Positions 16,259 to 23,883 of a DNA stretch of 41,695 bases are shown in pieces. The notes below the pieces were generated by a model that was given only the letters and a program-made list of their open reading frames with translations, was not told where the DNA came from and searched no databases. The DNA is from Lachnospiraceae bacterium (GTDB lineage: Bacteria; Bacillota; Clostridia; Lachnospirales; Lachnospiraceae). Each line of letters opens with the position of its first letter. The stretch's first letter is position 1. The position numbers were made by a program, and so were the translations under genes. The stretch covers positions 1-41,695 of the forward strand of contig JALESH010000058.1 of the NCBI GenBank assembly GCA_022781985.1. Reading direction: 5' to 3'.

Positions 16259-17624
16259 GAAAAAAACAGATGTGATCCTGCTGCTGATCTGCATGGGCTT
16301 TTATCTTTTTTTCCCCCTCTATGACGGGCCGGTGTGGTGTGTGGATTCTGCCAGCTACGCTTCCATGCATATCACAAGGGAGCCCCTGTATCCTGTGTTT
16401 TTGTGGATATTCAGGAGCATATTCGGAGAGGAAGCCTATCTGATGCCGGTGGCGCTGGTCCAGAGCCTGATTGCGGGTTACGCAGCCTGGAGGCTGGCGG
16501 TGACGGTGAGGGAGGAGACAGAGGGCAGTCTGCCTATGGCAGTATTGGCCATGGGATTCCAGTTCGGCGTCACCTTTTTATGCCGTTTTGTTGCCAACAG
16601 GGGCTCAGCCTATACGGGAAGCATCATGACGGAGGGACTGGGGCTGTCCCTGTATCTGCTGTTCATCCTCCGGCTCTATCGGTATGTGACGGGAGAAAAG
16701 GGGAGGGATCTGGCAGCCACAGCCTGTCTCGCCCTGCTGTTGGTAAACCTGAGAAAGCAGATGCTGATTACCCTCTGCCTGATGGCGGCAGTCTTTGTTT
16801 TGTATAATCTGCTGAAAGACAGGAGGATAAAAAAGCTGCTTTTCCTGTCTGTGCTGACGGTAGGCCTGCTTTTTCTGAGCAGACTGACGGACAGGCTTTA
16901 TAATTACTGTGTGAGAGGGGCCTGGATCGAGCACTCCGGCAATTCCATGGGACTGCTGTGTACGCTGATCTATACCTCCTCAGAGGAGGATGCAGGGCTT
17001 TTCCGGGAGGAGGAGCTGCGCAGGATGTATCAGGAGATCCATGAGCAAGCCTGGCAGCAGGGGCTGAACATAGCCTTTGCGCCCGAGGGCTGGGAGGGAT
17101 TGTCCACCCATTATGCGGACAGCTATGATGCCATCGGCTACGGCATCATCAATCCTGTGGTGCAGGGAGTGATCCGGGAGGGCAGGGAGGTCACAGAGGT
17201 GGAAGAGGCCCGGCTGTATGACGGGTACTGCAGTGCTATGGCACAGGCGCTGATTTCTCAGGAAAAGGGAGATCTGCTGAGGGTCTATGGGGCCAATACC
17301 CTGAAGGGGTTCATCAACTCCATCGCCCGGGTTCATCCTGTGCTGAATCCCTTCGCCCTGTCTGCCTATGGGCTGTATCTGAGTCTTTATATTTTTCTCA
17401 GCCGGAAAAAGAAGGGGCAGAGGGATCGGGCGCTGGCCTTTGCAGAGGTGGTAATGGGAGGCATCATCATCAATGCCCTGGTGGTGGGAGCGATGATCTT
17501 CTGCCAGCCCAGGTATATGATCTATAGTATGGGGCTGTTCTATGGGGCCCTGTCCTTGTTGGTCTATGATTGTATAATAAGTGTCCGGAAGGGTATGGTG
17601 CAGGCATGGGAAAAAGGATATTAA
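16242..17624 (+). CDS. polytopic membrane protein, possible GT-C glycosyltransferase
   Basis: A 460-residue protein with about nine to eleven hydrophobic segments. After the first segment there is VWCVDSASYASMH, an acidic residue in the first outer loop as GT-C enzymes have; a large loop at about 215-350 (HSGNSMGLLC to SIARVHPVLNPF) is followed by final membrane segments and FCQPRYMIY. I do not recognise a named family with certainty. The gene overlaps both neighbours (17 bases upstream, 19 downstream), so it is tightly coupled with the GT2 and the next membrane protein; transfer of a lipid-linked sugar to a surface polymer is inferred. Confidence 0.7.
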   Translation: MRTLIKKKTDVILLLICMGFYLFFPLYDGPVWCVDSASYASMHITREPLYPVFLWIFRSIFGEEAYLMPVALVQSLIAGYAAWRLAVTVREETEGSLPMAVLAMGFQFGVTFLCRFVANRGSAYTGSIMTEGLGLSLYLLFILRLYRYVTGEKGRDLAATACLALLLVNLRKQMLITLCLMAAVFVLYNLLKDRRIKKLLFLSVLTVGLLFLSRLTDRLYNYCVRGAWIEHSGNSMGLLCTLIYTSSEEDAGLFREEELRRMYQEIHEQAWQQGLNIAFAPEGWEGLSTHYADSYDAIGYGIINPVVQGVIREGREVTEVEEARLYDGYCSAMAQALISQEKGDLLRVYGANTLKGFINSIARVHPVLNPFALSAYGLYLSLYIFLSRKKKGQRDRALAFAEVVMGGIIINALVVGAMIFCQPRYMIYSMGLFYGALSLLVYDCIISVRKGMVQAWEKGY

Positions 17625-19354
17625 AATACTGGTATGCAGTTTTGATCGGGCTGTTCCTGGTAAGCGCAGCTGCTGTCTACGCATATTTTGGAGAGGGCAG
17701 CTATATCGCAGTGCATGATAACCTGGATCTGTTCGTGGCTCAGATGCAGATGATGAAGAATACGGGCAGCTTCTTTGCCCATGGCGCGGAGGTGCCCTTT
17801 TTAGGAGGGATCAGCAGGGACAACCTGCCCTCTGAGCTGTCGTTGTATACCCTGCTGTATGTGTTGTTTCCCTCCTTCACGGCCTATATTGCAGGCTATC
17901 TCCTGAAGGTGGCGGTAGCAGTGGCATCGGTCTGGCTGCTGGCAAAGGACTGGTATGGGGACAGCTTTGAAGAATACAAGCCTCTTGCTGCCCTGTTTGG
18001 CTTTACCTATGGGATTCTGAACCTGTTTCCTGCCTTCGGCATTCCTTTTGCCTCCATTCCCCTGGCAGTATATCTTCTGCGCCGCATCTACAGAAAGCCC
18101 TCGGCGGGACTTTATGCCGCCCTGTTCTGCTATCCCTTTCTCTCCTATTTTTCTTATTTTGGTTTTTTCCTCCTGGCTTATCTGGCGGCTGCGGTGATCT
18201 GGCTGGGTTTTCGGGACAGGAAGGTATCAAAGCCCCTAGCGGCAGCCCTGCCGGCGCTTGCTGCCGGCTATGTGGTCTTTGAATACCGCCTCTTCGGTGT
18301 GATGCTGTTCAGCGATACCCAGACCATCCGTTCCACCATGGTGGAGGCGGATCTGAGTGGGGGAGAGATATTGGCCCAGTCCCTGGAGGTGTGGAAATAC
18401 GGGATGTTCCACGCGGAAAGCCTTCATCATAAGCTGGTGCTGTGGGTCTGTGTGATTTACTTCCTTTATCGCAGTCTCAGGCATCTCCGGGAAAAGAGGG
18501 GGCGTGAGATCCTCAGGGATCCCTATAACCTGCTGATGCTGCTTCTGGTTTTCAACAGTCTGATTTACGGCATCTACAGCTGGGGAGGCTTTCGCCGCCT
18601 GATAGAAACCCTTCTTCCCCCCCTGAAGGGCTTTCAGTTCAACCGTACCATATTTTTCAGCCCCTTCCTCTGGTATGCGGCCTTTTTCATGGTACTGCAG
18701 AGGATGTATGCAGCTTTTCCCAAAGGCTGCCGCAGGGGCCGGCTGATCCGGGCCGGCGCCTGTGGGCTGGCACTGGCGGCGGCAGCCATCATCCTGCTCA
18801 CTCCTACCCGGTACAATGACCTGTATGCCACCTGCCGGAACAAGGCCCTGGAGCTGGTCAGGGGAAAGGAGTCTGACGCCTTCAGCTATGGAGAATTTTA
18901 TTCCCCGGAGCTGTTTGAGGAGATCAAGTCGGAGATCGGCTATATGGGAGAATGGGCAGCAGCCTACGGCTTCCATCCGGCGGTACTGGAATACAGCGGC
19001 ATCTCCACCCTGGACGGCTACCTGGGCTTTTATTCCCAGCAGTACAAGGAGGACTTCCGCAGGGTAATAGCCCCTGCACTGGAGCGGGTAGAGGCCAGCA
19101 GAATCTACTACGATGACTGGGGAGCCAGAGCCTACCTCTATTCCGGCACCGACCTGTCGGTGGTCAGTGCCTCAAAGGAATTTACCGTTACAGACAGGGA
19201 TATCTATATAGACACAGAGGCCTTTGCGGAGCTGGGAGGGAGATATATTTTCTCCCGGATCCGGCTGAGCAATGCAGAGGAGGCAGGTCTGCAGCTGGTA
19301 AACAGTTATGAGGGGGAAGCGTACAGGGTGTACTTGTATGCGGTGGAGGAGTGA
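17606..19354 (+). CDS. large polytopic membrane protein, DUF6044-like
   Basis: A protein of 582 residues. I chose ATG at 17606 (MGKRILKYWYAVLIGLFLV) because it yields a proper first membrane segment and overlaps the upstream gene in the usual way; an upstream TTG at 17570 is poor. After the first segment comes YIAVHDNLDLFVAQMQMM, an acidic motif in the first outer loop, then PFLGGISRDNLPSELS; these recall the DUF6044 family as I remember it. About ten to twelve membrane segments are followed by a C-terminal outer domain of about 150 residues (FSYGEFYSPELFEEIKSEIG, SGISTLDGYLGFYSQQYK). The layout resembles YfhO and other GT-C enzymes. Function unproven. Confidence 0.72.
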   Translation: MGKRILKYWYAVLIGLFLVSAAAVYAYFGEGSYIAVHDNLDLFVAQMQMMKNTGSFFAHGAEVPFLGGISRDNLPSELSLYTLLYVLFPSFTAYIAGYLLKVAVAVASVWLLAKDWYGDSFEEYKPLAALFGFTYGILNLFPAFGIPFASIPLAVYLLRRIYRKPSAGLYAALFCYPFLSYFSYFGFFLLAYLAAAVIWLGFRDRKVSKPLAAALPALAAGYVVFEYRLFGVMLFSDTQTIRSTMVEADLSGGEILAQSLEVWKYGMFHAESLHHKLVLWVCVIYFLYRSLRHLREKRGREILRDPYNLLMLLLVFNSLIYGIYSWGGFRRLIETLLPPLKGFQFNRTIFFSPFLWYAAFFMVLQRMYAAFPKGCRRGRLIRAGACGLALAAAAIILLTPTRYNDLYATCRNKALELVRGKESDAFSYGEFYSPELFEEIKSEIGYMGEWAAAYGFHPAVLEYSGISTLDGYLGFYSQQYKEDFRRVIAPALERVEASRIYYDDWGARAYLYSGTDLSVVSASKEFTVTDRDIYIDTEAFAELGGRYIFSRIRLSNAEEAGLQLVNSYEGEAYRVYLYAVEE

Positions 19355-19358
19355 GATT

Positions 19359-19425
19359 GGGAGGCTGTGAAGGAACGGAAGGGGCATAGGGGCGGCTTGC
19401 CCCTTCCGTTCCCTCACAGCCTCCC
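19359..19425. repeat. long inverted repeat (28-bp arms, one mismatch, 11-base loop)
   Basis: Arms 19359-19386 and 19398-19425 pair at 27 of 28 positions around the loop 19387-19397. It begins four bases after the stop of the preceding gene and ends 47 bases before the next start. No T-run follows; instead a C-rich stretch does. It is far longer and more GC-rich than a normal terminator stem and would form a very stable RNA hairpin; it could protect the upstream mRNA end, cause polarity, or be a small mobile palindromic element. Confidence 0.9.
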
Positions 19426-19472
19426 TCCAACCCTCCTCCCCCCAACCCAACCACGAAAGGAGCCTATCACCC

Positions 19473-20882
19473 ATGCACCCCCAAAATCCCCAGACCAAAA
19501 GGGAGCTTATCACCGACTCCCTTTTCTATCTTCTTGTATTCCTCTCCATCGCCTGCTTTGCCGTCCTTCAGACCTTTGGAGATCCGCCGGATGAGATCAA
19601 CCGGTTTAAAGTAGTCAGCTATATCTGCCGATACGGCAGGCTGCCGGTGGGAAACGATCCGGAGGTGCTTCTGGACGGATATGGCGCCTCCTATGCTTTT
19701 CAGCCTATGCTTACCTATATGATACAGGGGTTCCTGCTGAGGGCGCTGAGGCTGTTTACAGAGGACGGATATGCGCTGCTGCTGGCAGCAAGGATGGTAA
19801 ATGCGGTCTTTGGCGTGGCGATGGCCTATTTTGTGCGGAGGATATCCAGGGAGGCATGGAGAAATCCATATCTGCAGTGGACCTTTACCCTGCTGACAGT
19901 GTTCCTGCCCCAGAATATATTTATCCATTCCTATGTGAATACAGATTCTATGGCTATGCTGTCGGTGGCGGTGATCTTCTATGTGCTGCTGAAGGCACAG
20001 AGGACAGGCTATGGAACAGGGGACTGCATCCTGCTGGCCGCAGGGATTATTCTCTGCGCCATGTCCTACTATAATGCCTACGGTATTGTGCTGGCAGCTA
20101 TCATTATCTTTATCTCGGAATTTGTCCATCTGGGAGGACGGGCCGGGCAGAGCCGCCGGGGGCTGTGGGTGGAGTGGAGGCCGCTGCTTGGGAAGGGGAT
20201 GCTGATCTCTGTCATCGTGCTGGCAGGCATCGGCTGGTGGTTTATACGAAATGGGATCCTGTATCAGGGGGATATCATCGCCATGAGCGCCAGACGGGAG
20301 TGCGCCATCCTGACAGCCACAGAGGAGTATAATCCGCTGACCAGGTTTACCTGGCAGAAATCCGGGCGTTCTGTGTGGGAGATGCTCACTGCCACAGGCT
20401 ATCTAACCCTGCTCAGGGACAGCTTTGTGGCCATGTTCGGCCCCATGCTCATTCCTACTCATGGACTGATATATATTTTTTACAAATGGCTTTGGATCCT
20501 GTCCTGTGCTGCCGCAGCGCTGCCTTTAGAGCGGATAAAGGGAGAGGTGTCATGGGAAAGATGGGGAAGAAAAAAGACCCTTATTTTCTATGGGAGCATG
20601 GCATTGTTTTGTATGATTACCATAGGCCTGAGCATCTATTATTCCTATACCTGGGAATACCAGCCCCAGGGCAGGTATATTCTGCCGGTGCTGCTTCCCT
20701 TTATGTATCTGGTGACGCTGGGGATAGAAAAAGCCGCCCTGTTTTTGGGCAGATGGGTCTGTATCGGAACAATGGCATATGTGGCGCTGGCCTTTGCCTA
20801 TAGCCTGTTTGTCAGATTTATTCCTTATTATATGGAAGGGGAGAATCTGTTTTCCCAGTGCGGGCAGATGCTGATACCGTAA
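19473..20882 (+). CDS. polytopic membrane protein, DUF2142-like (GT-C type)
   Basis: A 469-residue protein with about ten to twelve hydrophobic segments. Just after the first segment is FGDPPDEINRFKVVSY; the PPDE motif in the first outer loop marks the DUF2142/GT-C group, in which the acidic residues are thought to be catalytic. Later YVNTDSMAMLSVA and WEYQPQGRYILPVLLP are typical of this group as well. AAAGGAG lies about 11 bases before the ATG at 19473. Separated from the upstream membrane gene by the giant hairpin. Probable role: use of lipid-linked sugars to extend or decorate a surface glycan (inferred). Confidence 0.75.
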   Translation: MHPQNPQTKRELITDSLFYLLVFLSIACFAVLQTFGDPPDEINRFKVVSYICRYGRLPVGNDPEVLLDGYGASYAFQPMLTYMIQGFLLRALRLFTEDGYALLLAARMVNAVFGVAMAYFVRRISREAWRNPYLQWTFTLLTVFLPQNIFIHSYVNTDSMAMLSVAVIFYVLLKAQRTGYGTGDCILLAAGIILCAMSYYNAYGIVLAAIIIFISEFVHLGGRAGQSRRGLWVEWRPLLGKGMLISVIVLAGIGWWFIRNGILYQGDIIAMSARRECAILTATEEYNPLTRFTWQKSGRSVWEMLTATGYLTLLRDSFVAMFGPMLIPTHGLIYIFYKWLWILSCAAAALPLERIKGEVSWERWGRKKTLIFYGSMALFCMITIGLSIYYSYTWEYQPQGRYILPVLLPFMYLVTLGIEKAALFLGRWVCIGTMAYVALAFAYSLFVRFIPYYMEGENLFSQCGQMLIP

Positions 20883-20905
20883 AAACGGAAGCCTGCTGAC
20901 CGGCC

Positions 20906-20947
20906 ACAGTTGACCAACTACAGTTGACCAACTGCAGTTGACCAACT
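20906..20947. repeat. three tandem 14-bp repeats, each with a small inverted repeat
   Basis: Three head-to-tail copies of CAGTTGACCAACTA (the middle one ends in G) at 20906-20919, 20920-20933 and 20934-20947. Each contains AGTTG and CAACT as inverted arms around AC. The spacing puts the copies a little over one helical turn apart. The TTGACC of the last copy serves as a -35 box (next feature), so the array may be an operator. Confidence 0.95.
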
Positions 20948-20965
20948 ACAGGCTGAATGATATGA
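20937..20965 (+). promoter_or_regulatory. promoter for the radical SAM gene, -35 box inside a tandem repeat
   Basis: TTGACC (20937-20942), exactly 17 bases, then TATGAT (20960-20965); the radical SAM ATG is 43 bases further on. The -35 box is part of the third 14-bp repeat. Confidence 0.78.
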
Positions 20966-21008
20966 TGGAGAACGTAGATCATAACAAGGAAAAGCAAAGG
21001 AGACGGAA

Positions 21009-21989
21009 ATGCCGGTTAGAGTGCATAATTTTTTAGGTAAATTCGGCTGGAATGCCAGAAAATATTTTCCCATGCTGGCCAGTTCAAGCTATCTGAAGCT
21101 GCAGTTTGTTACTAGGAGGAAGCTGCAGAGGGAATATATTGAATATTTTATGTCTCAGAAGGAGACGCCCCATCCCCTGGTGGTAAACCTGGAGACAATC
21201 AACCGCTGCAACAGTACCTGTGAGTTCTGTACAGCGAATAAAAATGCGGAGAAGCGTCCCTTTAAAAAGATGGAGGATGAACTGTTCTACAGCATCATTG
21301 ATCAGCTGGCGGACTGGGGCTATAAGGGACATCTGACCATGTATGGCAACAACGAGCCCTGGCTGGATGTGCGTATCGTAGAATTCCACAGGTATGCCAG
21401 GGAGAAGCTGCCGGATGCCTTTATCTTTATGTCTACCAATGGGCTGATTCTGGACGTGGAAAAGGTAAAGGCTGTCATCCCCTATGTGGACCAGCTCATC
21501 ATCAACAACTACTGTCTGGATATGAAGCTGCATGACAATATCCAGGTGATCTATGAGTATATCAAATCCCACCCGGAGGAGTTCGGGGAGGTGGATATCC
21601 TGATACAGATGCGTTATCTGAAGGAGGTGCTGACCAATCGGGCAGGCAGTGCGCCCAATAAGCAGGCCACCCAAAAGGTGATAAAGGAAACCTGTCTGAT
21701 GCCCTATACGGACATGTGGATCATGCCCAATGGCAGGCTGGGCATCTGCTGCTGTGACAACTTTGAGGTGACAGATCTTGCGGATCTTCATAAGGTGACC
21801 CTGAGGGAGGGCTGGAGCAGCCGGAAATATCAGGAATTGCGGGAGGCCATCAGGACGGGAAGGCAGAACTATCCCTTCTGCAGACACTGTGACTTTATTG
21901 ATGCAGGACTGCGGATGGATGCAGTGGATGACAGGCTGAAAAACAGCCAGACCATGCATGGGGCAAGGCAGAGTATGTTCAGAAAATAG
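21009..21989 (+). CDS. radical SAM protein with SPASM-like C-terminal cysteines
   Basis: A 326-residue radical SAM enzyme. Cys67, Cys71 and Cys74 (CNSTCEFC) bind the 4Fe-4S cluster that cleaves S-adenosylmethionine. A C-terminal set of cysteines (CLMPYTDMWIMPNGRLGICC, then FCRHCDF) resembles a SPASM domain binding auxiliary clusters. SPASM proteins modify peptides, sugars or other small substrates; no small precursor peptide gene is evident next to it, so a sugar or cofactor substrate is more likely in this context. It has its own promoter with a repeat array, so it is regulated apart from the genes upstream. It ends at a strong bidirectional terminator. Start at 21009 is preceded by AAAGGAGACGGAA. 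Confidence 0.85.
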   Translation: MPVRVHNFLGKFGWNARKYFPMLASSSYLKLQFVTRRKLQREYIEYFMSQKETPHPLVVNLETINRCNSTCEFCTANKNAEKRPFKKMEDELFYSIIDQLADWGYKGHLTMYGNNEPWLDVRIVEFHRYAREKLPDAFIFMSTNGLILDVEKVKAVIPYVDQLIINNYCLDMKLHDNIQVIYEYIKSHPEEFGEVDILIQMRYLKEVLTNRAGSAPNKQATQKVIKETCLMPYTDMWIMPNGRLGICCCDNFEVTDLADLHKVTLREGWSSRKYQELREAIRTGRQNYPFCRHCDFIDAGLRMDAVDDRLKNSQTMHGARQSMFRK

Positions 21990-22011
21990 GAGGATGGGAG
22001 AGCAATGCATG

Positions 22012-22061
22012 AAAAAAGGAATAAAATCCCCTGCAGCATAGGGGGATTTTATTCCTTTTTT
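22012..22061. terminator. bidirectional terminator between convergent genes
   Basis: A 20-bp stem: left arm 22012-22031 (A-rich start, GGAATAAAATCCCC core), right arm 22042-22061 (GGGGATTTTATTCC then a run of T). The A-run on one side and T-run on the other allow termination on both strands, serving the radical SAM gene and the convergent flavoprotein. Confidence 0.93.
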
Positions 22062-22074
22062 ATTATGATGCGGA

Positions 22075-23670
22075 TTATTCCAGCTCATTGGACTGGGCTT
22101 CCTCATGGTATTCCTTTTCTGTATTGACACTCCAGATATTGCTTTTGTCACGGATGCCGTTTTTGATATTTTTGACGGCTTCAAAGGAGGTGCACATGGA
22201 GTGGTCGATATTGTTGTATCGGTGCTGGCCGTTGCGCCCCACACAGTAGAGGTTTTCAATGGTATTCAGATAGTCCACCAGCCTGTCCATATCCTTATAG
22301 GTATCGAAGTAGGCGGGATATGCCTTCTTTACCCGCTCTACATGGGTATCCAGCACATCCTTTTCACTGTCGATGAGTCCCATCTGCACCAGCTCTCCCA
22401 CAGCCAGCCTGGTAAAATCCTCCTCGGACATATTCCAGAGGGAGTCTGACTCGTTGCAGAAATACTCCAGGCCTATCCACACGGTGTGTTCCAGATCCCG
22501 GATCATATAAGGGGACCAGTTGTTGTATATCTGGAGCCGTCCCAGCTTCACATTTCTGTCATGTACATAGATCCAGCAGTCGGGTACGATATTGCCCACT
22601 GTCTTCATCCTGGTTTTGTTTTTCAGGTTCAGACGGGGAACCAGAACTCCCAGGGTCATATAGTCCCTGTAGGGAAGACCTTCGGCAATAGCAGCCATGT
22701 CCGCAGGCACATCGTTCATGCCCCCCACCAGATCGCGGATGGGCATGGAGGAAATGAAGATGTCGCCCTCCATCACAGAGACAGCACCCTCATGTTCACA
22801 GGTAAGAGCGGTGATCCGGTTATTTTCATCCTTTACCAGTCCGGTGACCCGGCAGTTTTTCAGAATGCGGCCTCCCAGCCTGGTGATCTCCTCAGCAGTG
22901 ACCTCCCACAGCTGCCCCGGCCCCAGTTTGGGGTATTTAAACTGTTCGATCAGAGAGGTCTCTACCCTGCGGTTTTCCCTGCCGGGCAGCATTTTGCCGA
23001 AAACATCCCGGATGATGGCAATGATGGAAAGGCCCTTGACACGCTGCGCACCCCAGTCGGGAGCGATCTCACGGGGATTTCGCCCCCAGAGATTTTCTGT
23101 ATAGTTTTCAAAAAACATGGAATACAGCCTGCGCCCGAAGCGGTTGATGTAAAAATCCTCAAGGGAGTCCTCTTTGCGCTTATAGATCAGGGATTTTATA
23201 TAGCTGAACCCCACTGCCAGGGTGGTGCCCAGTCCCATATTTTTAAAGGTTTCAAATTTGAAGGAAATGGGATAGTCAAAAAATTTATTCTGGAAGTAGA
23301 TCCGGGACACCCGGTTTCTGTTGAGCATCACCCGGTCTTCCTTCTCCGGGTCGGGTCCCCCGGGAGCCAGAGGCATGGAGCGGTCCAGAAGAATATCATC
23401 ATAGGTGGGAGCCCCTTGCTCCGGCAGCATCCTTTCCCACCAGGCATTGACCTCCGGAACCTTGGAGAAAAAACGATGTCCGCCCATATCCATCCGGTTG
23501 CCTTTGTAATTTACTGTCCTGGAGATGCCTCCCATAGCTTCGCTTTCTTCCAATACGATAACCTCGTAGTCATTATCTATATCAGGGCTGCCGGCCTGTC
23601 TGTCAGTCAATAGCTCATAGGCGGCAGTAAGGCCGGCGGGGCCGGCGCCTATGATAAGTACTTTCCTCAT
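22075..23670 (-). CDS. FAD/NAD(P)-binding protein, UDP-galactopyranose-mutase-like
   Basis: A 531-residue flavoprotein. GAGPAG at 8-13 opens a Rossmann fold; the second part has [13 protein letters not shown] and [11 protein letters not shown], typical of the UGM/protoporphyrinogen-oxidase/phytoene-desaturase superfamily. The C-terminal FAD site is [17 protein letters not shown]. Compared with canonical UDP-galactopyranose mutase (about 370-390 residues) it is long, so furanose formation is possible but not certain; a family of NAD(P)-binding polysaccharide-locus proteins fits as well. ATG at 23670 is preceded by AAGGAGAGG, and a promoter lies at 23704-23732. Monocistronic, ending at the shared terminator. 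Confidence 0.8.
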   Translation of the reverse strand: MRKVLIIGAGPAGLTAAYELLTDRQAGSPDIDNDYEVIVLEESEAMGGISRTVNYKGNRMDMGGHRFFSKVPEVNAWWERMLPEQGAPTYDDILLDRSMPLAPGGPDPEKEDRVMLNRNRVSRIYFQNKFFDYPISFKFETFKNMGLGTTLAVGFSYIKSLIYKRKEDSLEDFYINRFGRRLYSMFFENYTENLWGRNPREIAPDWGAQRVKGLSIIAIIRDVFGKMLPGRENRRVETSLIEQFKYPKLGPGQLWEVTAEEITRLGGRILKNCRVTGLVKDENNRITALTCEHEGAVSVMEGDIFISSMPIRDLVGGMNDVPADMAAIAEGLPYRDYMTLGVLVPRLNLKNKTRMKTVGNIVPDCWIYVHDRNVKLGRLQIYNNWSPYMIRDLEHTVWIGLEYFCNESDSLWNMSEEDFTRLAVGELVQMGLIDSEKDVLDTHVERVKKAYPAYFDTYKDMDRLVDYLNTIENLYCVGRNGQHRYNNIDHSMCTSFEAVKNIKNGIRDKSNIWSVNTEKEYHEEAQSNELE

Positions 23671-23703
23671 AATTATAGCTACCTCTCCTTTATTTCTTTT
23701 AAC

Positions 23704-23732
23704 ATTCTAGCATACTATCCCAGGATTGTCCA
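23704..23732 (-). promoter_or_regulatory. promoter for the UGM-like flavoprotein
   Basis: On the minus strand, TGGACA (23727-23732), 17 bases and TAGAAT (23704-23709) with TGC before it (extended -10). Lies 34 bases from the ATG. Confidence 0.78.
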
Positions 23733-23783
23733 TGGATAGACGCGGGCAGGACAGGGTAGCTTGCATTTAACAGCAGTGGTTTA

Positions 23784-23812
23784 TTGACCTGGCAACTTCC
23801 GGATGATATGAT
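23784..23812 (+). promoter_or_regulatory. promoter for the large SLH protein
   Basis: TTGACC (23784-23789), 17 bases, TATGAT (23807-23812); the start codon is 71 bases downstream. Both boxes and the TGA before the -10 are the same as at 20937-20965. It is divergent from the flavoprotein promoter, with about 50 bases between the two -35 boxes. Confidence 0.78.
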
Positions 23813-23883
23813 AGGATCAATAGGAAAAAGGAGCGGATTTCAAGCGTGCTTTAGGGGATGACAGAAAGGATGAAAGGGAAAGT

